This document shows positions 34,526 to 42,269 of a DNA stretch of 42,364 bases, in pieces. The first letter of the stretch is position 1; each line of letters opens with the position of its first letter. Source of the stretch: Colwellia sp. C1TZA3. Lineage in GTDB: Bacteria > Pseudomonadota > Gammaproteobacteria > Enterobacterales > Alteromonadaceae. Where the stretch lies: positions 1 through 42,364 of the forward strand of contig NZ_VOLS01000037.1 in NCBI RefSeq assembly GCF_007954265.1, given 5' to 3'. The translations under genes were made by a program, and so were the position numbers. The notes below the pieces were generated by a model. The model did no database searches, was not told the origin of the DNA, and saw only the letters and a list, made by a program, of their open reading frames with translations.

Positions 34526-35398
34526 ATGAAAAAAATGCTTGTTATTCAACTTTTACCTGTACTTTTACCCACACTTTTACTTTGCAACAACGCAGTCGCT
34601 ATAGAGCTTTCTCAACATTTAAGCACTTCAACCGAGCCGACACCCAAAGTGAGAGTTGACCCTACCTATCCAATATCTGCCGCACGTAATAATCGCGAAG
34701 GTTGGGCTACATTTAGCTTTATAATCGAGAAAGATGGGAGTGTCTCCAACGTGCTAACAAAAGAATCGTCCGGCAGTAAAGATATTACTTTTGCGGCTAA
34801 AAAAGCGCTAATGCAGTGGCAATATCAGCCAGCCATTGAAAATGGCGAACCAATACAACAATGTGTTAATCGTGTACAACTTAACTTTAGAATGCACGAA
34901 GGCGGCACTAAAAAAGTCACTCGTCGATTTAACAGTCTGTATATTATAACAAAAGCTGCCTTAGCAGAGAATAATTATGTAGAAACAGAAGCACTGTTAA
35001 ACCAGTTTAAAAAAATAAGATACATGCATCTGTCAGAGCATAATTTTTTACAATTATTAAGTGCTCAATACGCAAAAGCGATAGGTAATGACACCATGCA
35101 ACTTAGTCATTTGAATAAAGTAAAGGTTGCCTCAAGCGATAAAAATGCAGCACATGAATTATCAATTCTAGATCAACGTTTTGTATTAGAAATCAAACTA
35201 AATCAATTAAAAAATGCCTATCAAACCTATAAAATAATCGAAAAAATTTCCTTTGCGAATCCATATTTAGCGCATTATCAAAACTTGATTGAACGGGTTG
35301 ATGTCTATATTAACTCAGAGAAACAACTTATCGTCAATGCCGATATTCGTAGTGATGACTATTGGCATCATGCTTTGGTGCGTAATGAATTTACCTGA
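34526..35398 (+). CDS. Exported protein with a TonB C-terminal domain
   Basis: A 290-residue protein with a signal sequence (about residues 1-25, ending AVA). A TonB-C domain follows at about 40-122 (VDPTYPISAARNNREGWATFSFIIEKDG, then ALMQWQYQPAIENGEPI). The remaining 165 residues are helical and look like tetratricopeptide-type pairs. The proline-rich spacer typical of TonB is missing and the hydrophobic N-terminus looks cleavable, so a classic energy-transducing role is unlikely. Similar stand-alone TonB-C proteins are common in Alteromonadales but have no clear function. The codon use is AT-rich, like the following cassette. Confidence 0.75.
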   Translation: MKKMLVIQLLPVLLPTLLLCNNAVAIELSQHLSTSTEPTPKVRVDPTYPISAARNNREGWATFSFIIEKDGSVSNVLTKESSGSKDITFAAKKALMQWQYQPAIENGEPIQQCVNRVQLNFRMHEGGTKKVTRRFNSLYIITKAALAENNYVETEALLNQFKKIRYMHLSEHNFLQLLSAQYAKAIGNDTMQLSHLNKVKVASSDKNAAHELSILDQRFVLEIKLNQLKNAYQTYKIIEKISFANPYLAHYQNLIERVDVYINSEKQLIVNADIRSDDYWHHALVRNEFT

Positions 35399-35653
35399 CT
35401 TCCGCCGATTTATCTTCTTTAAATTTACTCTTTCTAATTATTTAATTGAGGTATTTAATCGTATCCAAATGTAACATTAAGTTGGAGTCTTAAAGGAAGT
35501 AATCTAATACTTGTTCACATATTCAAGGAGGGTTTTATGTCTATTATGAAAAGATTTATCAGTAATTTTTAATGTATTCAAAATTTAGATTAGTTCTAAT
35601 TTAGGGCTTAATATCTACCTTAAAATTAGATTAGTTGCCATAGGATGAAAATA
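35399..35653. other. AT-rich gap before the phospholipase-like cassette
   Basis: Contains a tiny frame with a strong ribosome site (35537-35572) and a degenerate direct repeat (AAAATTTAGATTAGTT near 35579 and AAAATTAGATTAGTTG near 35621). No terminator or promoter stands out. Confidence 0.5.
35537..35572 (+). CDS. Possible 11-residue peptide with a strong ribosome site
   Basis: AAGGAGGG at 35525-35532 is a near-ideal Shine-Dalgarno sequence four bases before ATG 35537. The frame is MSIMKRFISNF then TAA. It could be a leader peptide, the relic of a truncated gene, or chance. I do not recognise it. Confidence 0.3.
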   Translation: MSIMKRFISNF

Positions 35654-36346
35654 ATGAACATTACAAAAAAACTATATATAGCACTTGCGGTATTTTTTAT
35701 ATCTACTCTTTCATTGGATATTGATCGCATTAATGAAGAAATAACATTTAATTTGCAATTTAGTCAGGCATATGCACAGGAGGATGAAATAGAAGTAATT
35801 ACTGTATCAGGTAAGCGGTATATACCTCCCGCATATTTCTCTCTTATTAAAGACTATGAAATAGAAGCATATTGGTATGATGGCGGTAACCAAGATAGAA
35901 TTGAATATTATGAAGATTGGGAAGATCATTGTACTTCGCTTAGTTGGAAAAGGCCTTTAGGTTGTAGTTTATCTAATATTCCAGATCTTTCTCCAAATGG
36001 ATGTTCAACTGCATTTGCAGGAGTTGACTTTTATAATAGCTGGGACGCTATTTTTGTAAAAGATTGCAATGGGCACGATGAGTGCTTTATTGATCTCAAT
36101 AGTACATATGGGTCTTGTAACAATATGCTACGAGTAAATATGGTTGACACATGTACAGTAAAAAATGAAGAGGCAACAAACAATGGTTATTTATTCGATG
36201 TATCAGAGTGCTGGGATAAGTCAACAGAATATTATATAGGAGTTAGCACACCGATTGGAGCTGCAAAATATGTAGCAGCTCAAAAAGATTCCGCATGTGT
36301 TTCTTGGGCTGATAGAATGGATAAAGATTGTGATAGTCCACATTAG
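35654..36346 (+). CDS. Secreted cysteine-rich protein with a phospholipase A2-like motif
   Basis: A 230-residue protein with a long hydrophobic N-terminus and a likely signal cleavage after AYA (about residue 41). Ten cysteines lie in the mature part. GCST (116-119), then DCNGHDECFI (137-146), C155 (SCNN) and C167 (DTC) reproduce the layout of prokaryotic phospholipase A2: CS, about 20 residues, C-x2-H-D-x-C, spaced C(N/D), and M-x-x-x-C. His141-Asp142 would be the catalytic pair. If active, it hydrolyses phospholipids outside the cytoplasm. The assignment is by motif only; typical calcium-loop glycines are not obvious. AGGA eight bases before ATG 35654 favours it over ATG 35645. A gene for an ankyrin-like exported protein follows by 23 bases. 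Confidence 0.6.
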   Translation: MNITKKLYIALAVFFISTLSLDIDRINEEITFNLQFSQAYAQEDEIEVITVSGKRYIPPAYFSLIKDYEIEAYWYDGGNQDRIEYYEDWEDHCTSLSWKRPLGCSLSNIPDLSPNGCSTAFAGVDFYNSWDAIFVKDCNGHDECFIDLNSTYGSCNNMLRVNMVDTCTVKNEEATNNGYLFDVSECWDKSTEYYIGVSTPIGAAKYVAAQKDSACVSWADRMDKDCDSPH

Positions 36347-36369
36347 ATTAATCATTTATAGGGCAAAAA

Positions 36370-37812
36370 ATGAAAAATAATAAATTCTTTTTATTAGTGT
36401 ACCTTTCTTTTATATGTACGAATGCCAATGCTGTTGAGTGTTTTTTGTTCTATGATGGTTTGAACCCTTTAAAACAATCAAGTCCTTTTATCGAACGTGT
36501 AGTTTCAATTAAAGAGAAGCAAAAAAAACAAGAAAAACGTGAAATTGCTCAAAAGCGACTTTATCAAGCTAAGTTGATAAGGTCGTTAAGCGCAGATGAA
36601 TACCTAAAATCCTGGCTATCAGGAAAGATTGAAAGCTCTTTTATTGTTGGTGGAAAAGAATATAACTTACTTGATTTTGCTCTAATTAATGGCGCTAAAG
36701 AAAACGTAGTAGAAGAGCTATTTCAACTAGGTTTCAATGTTTCTAAACACACAGTTCCATTTTTATTGAATAGTTACAACTATAAAAAAGCAATAGACAT
36801 TATAGACAGAATGTCTATTGCTGCCCTAGGAAACATATTAATTCTGGACAATAAAAAATATTATTCTATTGCAAACTATTTTTTGTTGATGAAAAACTTT
36901 AAGGCAATTAAGTATCTAGAATCTCGGTATGGTTTGAATATAAATTCAAATATTGAAATAGGTGAAATTGTTGATATTGATAGTTTGCCTTTTGGGAAAC
37001 GTTTGGAAGCATCAACAGTCATTGATATTTCTCATTATATAGAATTATATAAGAAACAAGAAAATGAAGTGTTTAACACTTCTCTAGAAAAAGAAAACTT
37101 TGACAGGGAGTATAAAATATATCGATTGAAGCATGACTGTGACAATATTAATGGATTTAATGTAAAGTTTGCAGTTAAAAAATCGAATATAGATAAGTTA
37201 TTAAAGGAGTTAAGTATTACTCTGGATGACATTCAAAAAAAAGAATTGAACGAATTATACGAATTAGTTAAAAATCCTATCATACAAGAATACATAGCAA
37301 ATAAGGTAGAGTTACGCTTCAGAAAAAGTGTAGTAAAGAAATCAAAGTTTATAAATAGTTTTGATTCTTTAACACAAGATGAAATTATTCTGTCTTTAAA
37401 TAATGAAGAGCAGTTTTACATAGATGCTAGCGGTTTAACTTTGAAGGAGTTTTTATTCTTAAACAACAAATATAAATGGGAGCGAAACTCCATAGAAATG
37501 AGCCTTAATCGACTCGCATACTATTTAATTAAAAATGAAATTAACATTTCGAAAAAAAAATATAAAAATAGTTTTAAATCAATAGGTTCATTAAATGAAA
37601 GAGGTAAAAATTTATCTTATTTTTTGCTAAAACATGCTAAAAGTAATGAAAGTATGATTACGGTACATAATAACTTACCTGAACCAACTTCTATATACGG
37701 GTTGAATGCATTGGAAATGTTGTATATTAAGTCAAAGTTATATGAGGAGCTTCGTGATTCAATAGAAGTTATATCAAAAACTTTACGTAAATCAAATAGG
37801 AATAGGTTGTGA
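36370..37812 (+). CDS. Exported AT-rich protein with an ankyrin-like segment
   Basis: A 480-residue protein of unknown function. Signal peptide about residues 1-21 (ANA cleavage). A highly charged helical segment follows (about 44-70). Residues about 94-135 (GKEYNLLDFALINGAKENVV, then EELFQLGF) resemble an ankyrin repeat, as does LNALEMLYIKS near the end. The rest is rich in Lys, Asn, Ile and Leu and probably alpha-helical. Base composition is far below its neighbours (36841-36900 has 12 G/C of 60). It follows the phospholipase-like gene closely and overlaps the next gene. Periplasmic ankyrin-type proteins sometimes neutralise phospholipase effectors; that role here is speculation. Confidence 0.6.
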   Translation: MKNNKFFLLVYLSFICTNANAVECFLFYDGLNPLKQSSPFIERVVSIKEKQKKQEKREIAQKRLYQAKLIRSLSADEYLKSWLSGKIESSFIVGGKEYNLLDFALINGAKENVVEELFQLGFNVSKHTVPFLLNSYNYKKAIDIIDRMSIAALGNILILDNKKYYSIANYFLLMKNFKAIKYLESRYGLNINSNIEIGEIVDIDSLPFGKRLEASTVIDISHYIELYKKQENEVFNTSLEKENFDREYKIYRLKHDCDNINGFNVKFAVKKSNIDKLLKELSITLDDIQKKELNELYELVKNPIIQEYIANKVELRFRKSVVKKSKFINSFDSLTQDEIILSLNNEEQFYIDASGLTLKEFLFLNNKYKWERNSIEMSLNRLAYYLIKNEINISKKKYKNSFKSIGSLNERGKNLSYFLLKHAKSNESMITVHNNLPEPTSIYGLNALEMLYIKSKLYEELRDSIEVISKTLRKSNRNRL

Positions 37813-38117
37813 TCACCAGTTATTCTTTAAGGCTTTTGATAAAAGGGGGAGTTGCATTGGTGCTTGCACATATTCCACTTTTACTTTTATATATGGGGTT
37901 TGAAATTTTCCCTATAGTTATTTGGGTTGGTTTGTTAGAAAACCTTCCTCAGTTATTTTTAGATGTTAACTCTATAAGTTGGTTTGAGGTTGGTGAATTT
38001 GGTATAATGAGTTACACATGGGAGGGGTTTATAATTTCATTTATTTGTAAATATATAGTATTTTTATTTTTTATAATACTGTTTGATATGTGTGTTATGT
38101 GTGCTCGAAAAAAATGA
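37809..38117 (+). CDS. Small membrane protein of unknown function
   Basis: A 102-residue hydrophobic protein with about three membrane segments (roughly 8-30, 32-48 and 72-95) and a basic CARKK tail. The GTG start at 37809 overlaps the previous stop (GTGA), so it is translationally coupled to the ankyrin-like gene. I recognise no family. Its position as third member of a tight AT-rich cassette suggests a shared role with the two genes before it. Confidence 0.6.
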   Translation: MITSYSLRLLIKGGVALVLAHIPLLLLYMGFEIFPIVIWVGLLENLPQLFLDVNSISWFEVGEFGIMSYTWEGFIISFICKYIVFLFFIILFDMCVMCARKK

Positions 38118-38187
38118 ATATGTTTTGAGAGAAGTCAAAGCTTTGAAGTAACGAAGTAACTTAACTTGAACTCGACTTATTGTTTAG

Positions 38188-38353
38188 ATGAACATTAACG
38201 GTAAGTTAACCAAAATCGATATTCGTTGCGCTAATAAACGTCATGTTTATTCAAACATGAAAAATACCAGACGATTGGCAGCAATGTCAGGTCTTTATTT
38301 TTGGCGAAAACAATGCCAAATTTAATCTCGTTGAGCATCCATTTAAAGTCTAG
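38188..38353 (+). pseudogene. Possible frameshifted gene remnant
   Basis: ATG 38188 opens MNINGKLTKIDIRC, continuing to VYSNMK. One base shift at the A-run near 38262 gives KIPDDWQQCQVFIFGENN, then a frame that ends FKV and TAG at 38351-38353. Both pieces read like coding sequence but neither is a full gene. I cannot name the family. Confidence 0.3.
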
Positions 38354-38460
38354 GTAACCCTTGCAGTCGTAACTTATCGGTAGCTACATAAAGGTGTTTA
38401 AGTTAAATAAAGTCGTCTTCAAGAACATTTAATTTCGGACCTAGTGGTATAAAAACCAAA

Positions 38461-38490
38461 AAAGCGCAGATGGCCTGCGCTTTCTAAAAA
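38461..38490. terminator. Terminator-like hairpin near the DUF4136 gene end
   Basis: AAAGCGCAG (38461-38469) pairs with CTGCGCTTT (38475-38483), with a five-base loop. AAAAA on both sides gives only a weak U-tract on the minus strand. It lies about 40 bases after the DUF4136 stop, where a terminator for that gene is expected. Confidence 0.55.
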
Positions 38491-38523
38491 CTCCATTCGT
38501 TGCTCCAAGCTAAGTAAGCTTAA

Positions 38524-39078
38524 CTAAAACTGAGCTACAACCTGTTCAACAACCATTTTAATCGCTTTACTTGGATTATCTTGCTCAGATGACTTAATGC
38601 GCTTAACTGCCCATCCGTGCCATACCGGTTGGTGGCTTTTGACATCATAGACATCTATTGCCAATTTTCCTTCCGTGATATTTCGTACGCGTGTATCCGT
38701 ACCCATGCCACCGTAATAACGACTGCCCCACATAAAACTGTTACGGTATACTAGCGGAAAAGAGTCAACTTTTACTTTCTCTCGACTACCCATGGTATAT
38801 GAAATAGTAAAGTCAGCCTGCTCGGTATCATTCACTAATTGATAGCCTTTAGCGATGAAAGCTTGTTCAATAGCATTATCAATTCTGACTTTCATCACTG
38901 GGTTAGCATCAACAGACTCCGCTAAAATTTTGCTCTGGTTCAGCCATGCAAATGTTTTATAATCAGCAGTAGTAATCTCACTATTGCGATCAAAGTCAAC
39001 TCTAGCTTGCTGGGTTGACACACAACCAGCCATTACACCGACAAGTGCTAATATGATAATTAGTTTATTTTTTAACAT
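38524..39078 (-). CDS. DUF4136 lipoprotein
   Basis: A 184-residue exported lipoprotein. The signal peptide ends in a lipobox (VMAGC, Cys about residue 18 from this start), so it should be lipid-anchored. DFDRNSEITTADYKTFAWL and EQADFTISYTM, then GKLAIDVYDVKSHQPVWHGWA, are DUF4136 features. Its function is unknown. The frame extends to a TTG at 39090, but ATG 39078 with GGAAGGA upstream is the better start. Confidence 0.85.
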   Translation of the reverse strand: MLKNKLIIILALVGVMAGCVSTQQARVDFDRNSEITTADYKTFAWLNQSKILAESVDANPVMKVRIDNAIEQAFIAKGYQLVNDTEQADFTISYTMGSREKVKVDSFPLVYRNSFMWGSRYYGGMGTDTRVRNITEGKLAIDVYDVKSHQPVWHGWAVKRIKSSEQDNPSKAIKMVVEQVVAQF

Positions 39079-39404
39079 AAATCCTTCCAAATAACTTTGA
39101 TGTATTTAAACTCTAAATAACAGCCTACCATAAATATGTTAATAAACTGTTGAAACATATCATGGCCATACTCTGCTAACATAATAATAAAGAATAACGC
39201 CTCATAGTAAACTACTGACCACGAAAATATAGTTAAAAAAGATAATAGCAGCATAATAACTTAACTATTAATTGCCTTTGAACTATTAAACGACAAGGCT
39301 TAACTATATGACCAGACTAACACCCTATTAATGACAAAATTTTATTTTTAGCTCGTGTAGGTAGTAAGAATTAGTAAAAATAATCATAAATTGTAAACTT
39401 TCCA

Positions 39405-39439
39405 TTGACACATTTAGACAAACCCATTAAAACTATAGG
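39405..39439 (+). promoter_or_regulatory. Possible ilvIH promoter
   Basis: TTGACA at 39405-39410 is a perfect -35 box. The best downstream -10 candidates are TAAAAC (39428-39433, 17-base spacing) and TATAGG (39434-39439, 23-base spacing). It lies 60 bases upstream of the leader peptide. Confidence 0.35.
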
Positions 39440-39469
39440 TATTACTTTTTTATACAAATACTTTTCAAC

Positions 39470-39538
39470 ATGAACTTTGTTAATACCCTACTATCTCTCC
39501 TCATTGTCGTCTTGGTCTCAAAACCCAAGCGCGGATGA
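39470..39538 (+). CDS. Branched-chain leader peptide of ilvIH
   Basis: A 22-codon frame beginning MNFVNT and continuing LLSLLIVVLV, with ten Leu, Ile or Val codons among 22, then a short basic end and TGA 39536-39538. It is followed by a terminator hairpin and then ilvI. This is the form of leader used for attenuation of branched-chain biosynthesis operons such as ilvGMEDA and ilvBN in enterobacteria. No good Shine-Dalgarno sequence is visible. Confidence 0.75.
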   Translation: MNFVNTLLSLLIVVLVSKPKRG

Positions 39539-39575
39539 TATTGTATGTAGAAATAAAGTAAAAAAAACAACAATA

Positions 39576-39610
39576 AACCCTCGCTCTGAAAAGAACGGGG
39601 GTTTTTTTAT
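39576..39610 (+). terminator. Attenuator terminator before ilvI
   Basis: AACCCTCG (39576-39583) pairs with CGGGGGTT (39596-39603), with one T-G pair and a 12-base loop, and runs into seven T residues. It lies between the leader peptide and ilvI. No clear antiterminator was worked out. Confidence 0.75.
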
Positions 39611-39653
39611 CACTATTTATTTCGATTGATATTATTTATTAAAGGAATTACAT

Positions 39654-41378
39654 ATGACAAAAGAGCAATTCTCAGGTGCAGAACTTGTGGTGAAAACCCT
39701 GTCAGCACTTAAGGTAAAGTACTTGTTTGGCTATCCGGGAGGGACGGTATTAGATATTTATGATGCACTCTTTCGACAGGACGATGTTGAACATATTCTT
39801 GTGCGCCATGAACAGGCGGCAACACACATGGCAGATGGCTTTGCCCGCGCTACCGGTGAAGTAGGCTTTGTTTTGGCGACATCAGGTCCAGGTGCGACTA
39901 ATTGCATTACTGGCATAGCAACCGCGTATATGGACTCAATTCCTATGGTGGTGCTTTCTGGCCAAGTACCCACCGAACTTATTGGTGACGATGCTTTTCA
40001 AGAAACTGACATTGTTGGTTGTTCTCGCCCCATAGTCAAACATAGCTTTAACTGTCGTCGTGCTGTCGATATTCCTAACACGATTGCTAAAGCATTTTAT
40101 ATTGCTAGTACCGGTCGACCAGGCCCTGTGGTTATCGAACTACCTAAAGATATTTTAACGCCGCAAAACAAGGTAGATTTTAACTACGATGCACAAGTGA
40201 ACATGCGATCGTACAACCCAAACGTAAAGGGCCATCACCGTCAAATTAAAAAAGCCGTGCAGGCAATAAGCCAAGCAAAACGCCTGGTGGTTTATGCAGG
40301 TGGCGGCGTAATCATAGCAAATGCCGCAGAGTTACTAACCGAATTAGTTGAAAAACTAAATGCACCGGTTACCAATACCTTGATGGGATTAGGCGCTATC
40401 TCAGGTATACATGAAAACTTTATTGGTATGCTAGGCATGCATGGCAGTTTAGAAGCCAATAGATCAATGGCAAACGCTGATGTTATTCTCGCTTTAGGGG
40501 CAAGGTTTGATGACCGCGTTACTAACAATGTAAAGAAGTTCTGTCCCGATGCCACCATTGTTCATGTTGATATTGATCCCACCTCAATATCAAAAACTAT
40601 TAATGCTCATATTCCTGTTGTTGGCTTACTCGATATTGTGATTAAACAATTACTGGCTGAGCTTGAAGAAAATCAATTTAGTGTAAACGAAGAAGAAAAT
40701 CAAACCTGGTGGCAGCAAATTGCTCAATGGCGAGCCGTTAAAAGCTTTAGCTACGAGCAAACTGATGGCGTAATTAAGCCACAGCGTGTTATTGAGTCTA
40801 TGTATAAAGCAACGCAAGGCGATGCTTACGTATGTTCTGACGTCGGCCAACACCAAATGTTTGCCGCGCAATACTATCCATATGCTAAGCCTCGTCAATG
40901 GATAAATTCAGGCGGTTTAGGCACTATGGGCTTTGGCTTACCCGCAGCAATGGGCGTAAAACTAGCCTTCCCTGATAGCCATGTTATTTGCATTACCGGC
41001 GATGGTTCAATACAAATGAACATACAAGAGCTAGCAACTTGTATGCAGTATAATCTCTCCGTGGTCATTATCTCATTAAACAACCGCTCTTTAGGCATGG
41101 TGCGCCAATGGCAAGATATGGTTTATGGTGGACGTCACTCCTCTTCATATATGGAGTCTTTACCTGATTTTGTCAAATTGGCTGAGTCATATGGTCATGT
41201 CGGTATGCAAATTAATAAACTTGATGAATTAGACGAAAAAATTGAAGAGGCTTTTGCGATTAAAAACCGTCTGGTTTTTGTCGATGTGCTGGTTGATGAA
41301 AATGAGCATGTCTACCCAATGCAAATACGTACCGGTGCTATTGATGAAATGTGGATCAAAAAAGGAGTGAAAAGCTAA
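39654..41378 (+). CDS. ilvI: Acetolactate synthase large subunit
   Basis: A 574-residue thiamine diphosphate enzyme forming acetolactate or acetohydroxybutyrate in branched-chain amino acid synthesis. [17 protein letters not shown] and [17 protein letters not shown] (with the catalytic Glu) start the protein. [14 protein letters not shown] through NN is the ThDP/Mg motif, and the central FAD-binding region is intact. AAAGGA precedes the ATG. It overlaps ilvH by one base. Regulation probably by the leader upstream. Confidence 0.95.
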   Translation: MTKEQFSGAELVVKTLSALKVKYLFGYPGGTVLDIYDALFRQDDVEHILVRHEQAATHMADGFARATGEVGFVLATSGPGATNCITGIATAYMDSIPMVVLSGQVPTELIGDDAFQETDIVGCSRPIVKHSFNCRRAVDIPNTIAKAFYIASTGRPGPVVIELPKDILTPQNKVDFNYDAQVNMRSYNPNVKGHHRQIKKAVQAISQAKRLVVYAGGGVIIANAAELLTELVEKLNAPVTNTLMGLGAISGIHENFIGMLGMHGSLEANRSMANADVILALGARFDDRVTNNVKKFCPDATIVHVDIDPTSISKTINAHIPVVGLLDIVIKQLLAELEENQFSVNEEENQTWWQQIAQWRAVKSFSYEQTDGVIKPQRVIESMYKATQGDAYVCSDVGQHQMFAAQYYPYAKPRQWINSGGLGTMGFGLPAAMGVKLAFPDSHVICITGDGSIQMNIQELATCMQYNLSVVIISLNNRSLGMVRQWQDMVYGGRHSSSYMESLPDFVKLAESYGHVGMQINKLDELDEKIEEAFAIKNRLVFVDVLVDENEHVYPMQIRTGAIDEMWIKKGVKS

Positions 41379-41878
41379 TGCGCAGAATCTTAGCCGTATT
41401 ATTAGAAAATGAAGCAGGATCACTTTCACGCATTGTTGGGTTGTTTTCTCAGCGCGCCTTTAACATTGAAAGTTTAACCGTGGCACCCACCGATGATGAC
41501 AGCTTATCTCGTATCACTATCGTCACCAAAGGCAATGACAAAATGCTGGAGCAGATAGTTAAACAAGTCAACAAACTCATTGATGTAATTAAAGTCACCG
41601 ATTTAACTGAACGAAATTATGTCGAGCGAGAAATACTGCTTATTAAAGTCTTAGCGATGAACGAAAAATCACGCAGTGAAGTCAAGCGTATAACGGATAT
41701 CTTTAGAGGCGCTATTATTGATATCGGAAAACAAGTTTACACCGTTCAGCTGACTGGTGATGCAGAAAAAATTAATGCTTTTATTTCCATACTTGCCAAC
41801 GAAACAGAAATCATTGAGTCAGTTAGATCTGGTTGTGTCGGTATTGCTCGCGGTGAAAAGGCATTAAGCGTAAAATAA
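41378..41878 (+). CDS. ilvH: Acetolactate synthase small (regulatory) subunit
   Basis: A 166-residue protein. The N-terminal ACT domain is RRILAVLLENEAGSLSRIVG, then LFSQRAFNIESLTVAPT, which binds valine for feedback inhibition. The C-terminal ALS_ss domain follows. The frame is open from 41351, but the ATG at 41378 overlaps the ilvI stop (TAATG) and has AAAGGAG upstream and the exact family N-terminus. Confidence 0.95.
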   Translation: MRRILAVLLENEAGSLSRIVGLFSQRAFNIESLTVAPTDDDSLSRITIVTKGNDKMLEQIVKQVNKLIDVIKVTDLTERNYVEREILLIKVLAMNEKSRSEVKRITDIFRGAIIDIGKQVYTVQLTGDAEKINAFISILANETEIIESVRSGCVGIARGEKALSVK

Positions 41879-41881
41879 AAA

Positions 41882-41935
41882 CACCCTTTTTCTCTATATA
41901 CGCTCCAGAGGGGGGGTGATATTTTTATTAAACAC
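41882..41935 (+). terminator. Probable terminator of ilvIH
   Basis: CACCC and CTCT (41882-41895) face AGAG and GGGGGGTG (41917-41928). They can form a long stem with G-U pairs and a T-rich tail (ATATTTTTATT). The pairing is imperfect. Confidence 0.45.
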
Positions 41936-41938
41936 TTG

Positions 41939-41970
41939 GTATTTATAAGGTATTTATAAGGTATTTATCT
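41939..41970. repeat. 11-bp tandem repeat GTATTTATAAG
   Basis: Nearly three consecutive copies of GTATTTATAAG directly before the first hairpin of the terminal REP cluster. Noncoding. Confidence 0.8.
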
Positions 41971-42269
41971 TGATGGACTAAAGTCCAACCTACACAGGAC
42001 CTACGGGCGATTGTTTAGCGTTTGGTGATAACTTAGCGTTGGCCTATTTTTTTGTAGGTCAAACTTCAGTCCGTCAACCCTTTAACGAGCAATTAACAAG
42101 ATAAAACAACAAGTTTTTTGTAGGTCGGACTTCAGTCCCACAACCGCTTAGCTAACAATAAGCTTGATAGACCAAAAAAACCTGCAGCAAAGTATCGTTC
42201 TGCCTTTAGGTTCCTATAATAAACACGGTTAAATTTCATTTAACCTGATGGACTAAAGTCCAACCTACA
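41971..42269. repeat. REP cluster E at the right edge
   Basis: Two inverted T-type hairpins (41971 and 42247) flank two direct C-type hairpins. The first of these is damaged (CAAACTTCAGTCCG, near 42060), the second has lost its right end (AGTCCCAC, near 42133). The GTTAAAT-TTC-ATTTAAC hairpin occurs before the last T-type copy. The rest of the window (42270-42364) shows no gene. Confidence 0.85.

Larger units (their letters stand above)
38118..38523. other. Gap with a decayed reading frame
   Basis: Between the membrane protein gene and the DUF4136 gene. Apart from the possible gene remnant at 38188-38353, no feature is visible. A weak palindromic segment near 38460-38485 (AAAGCGCAGATGGCCTGCGCTTT) followed by CTAAAAA may terminate transcripts. 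Confidence 0.5.
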
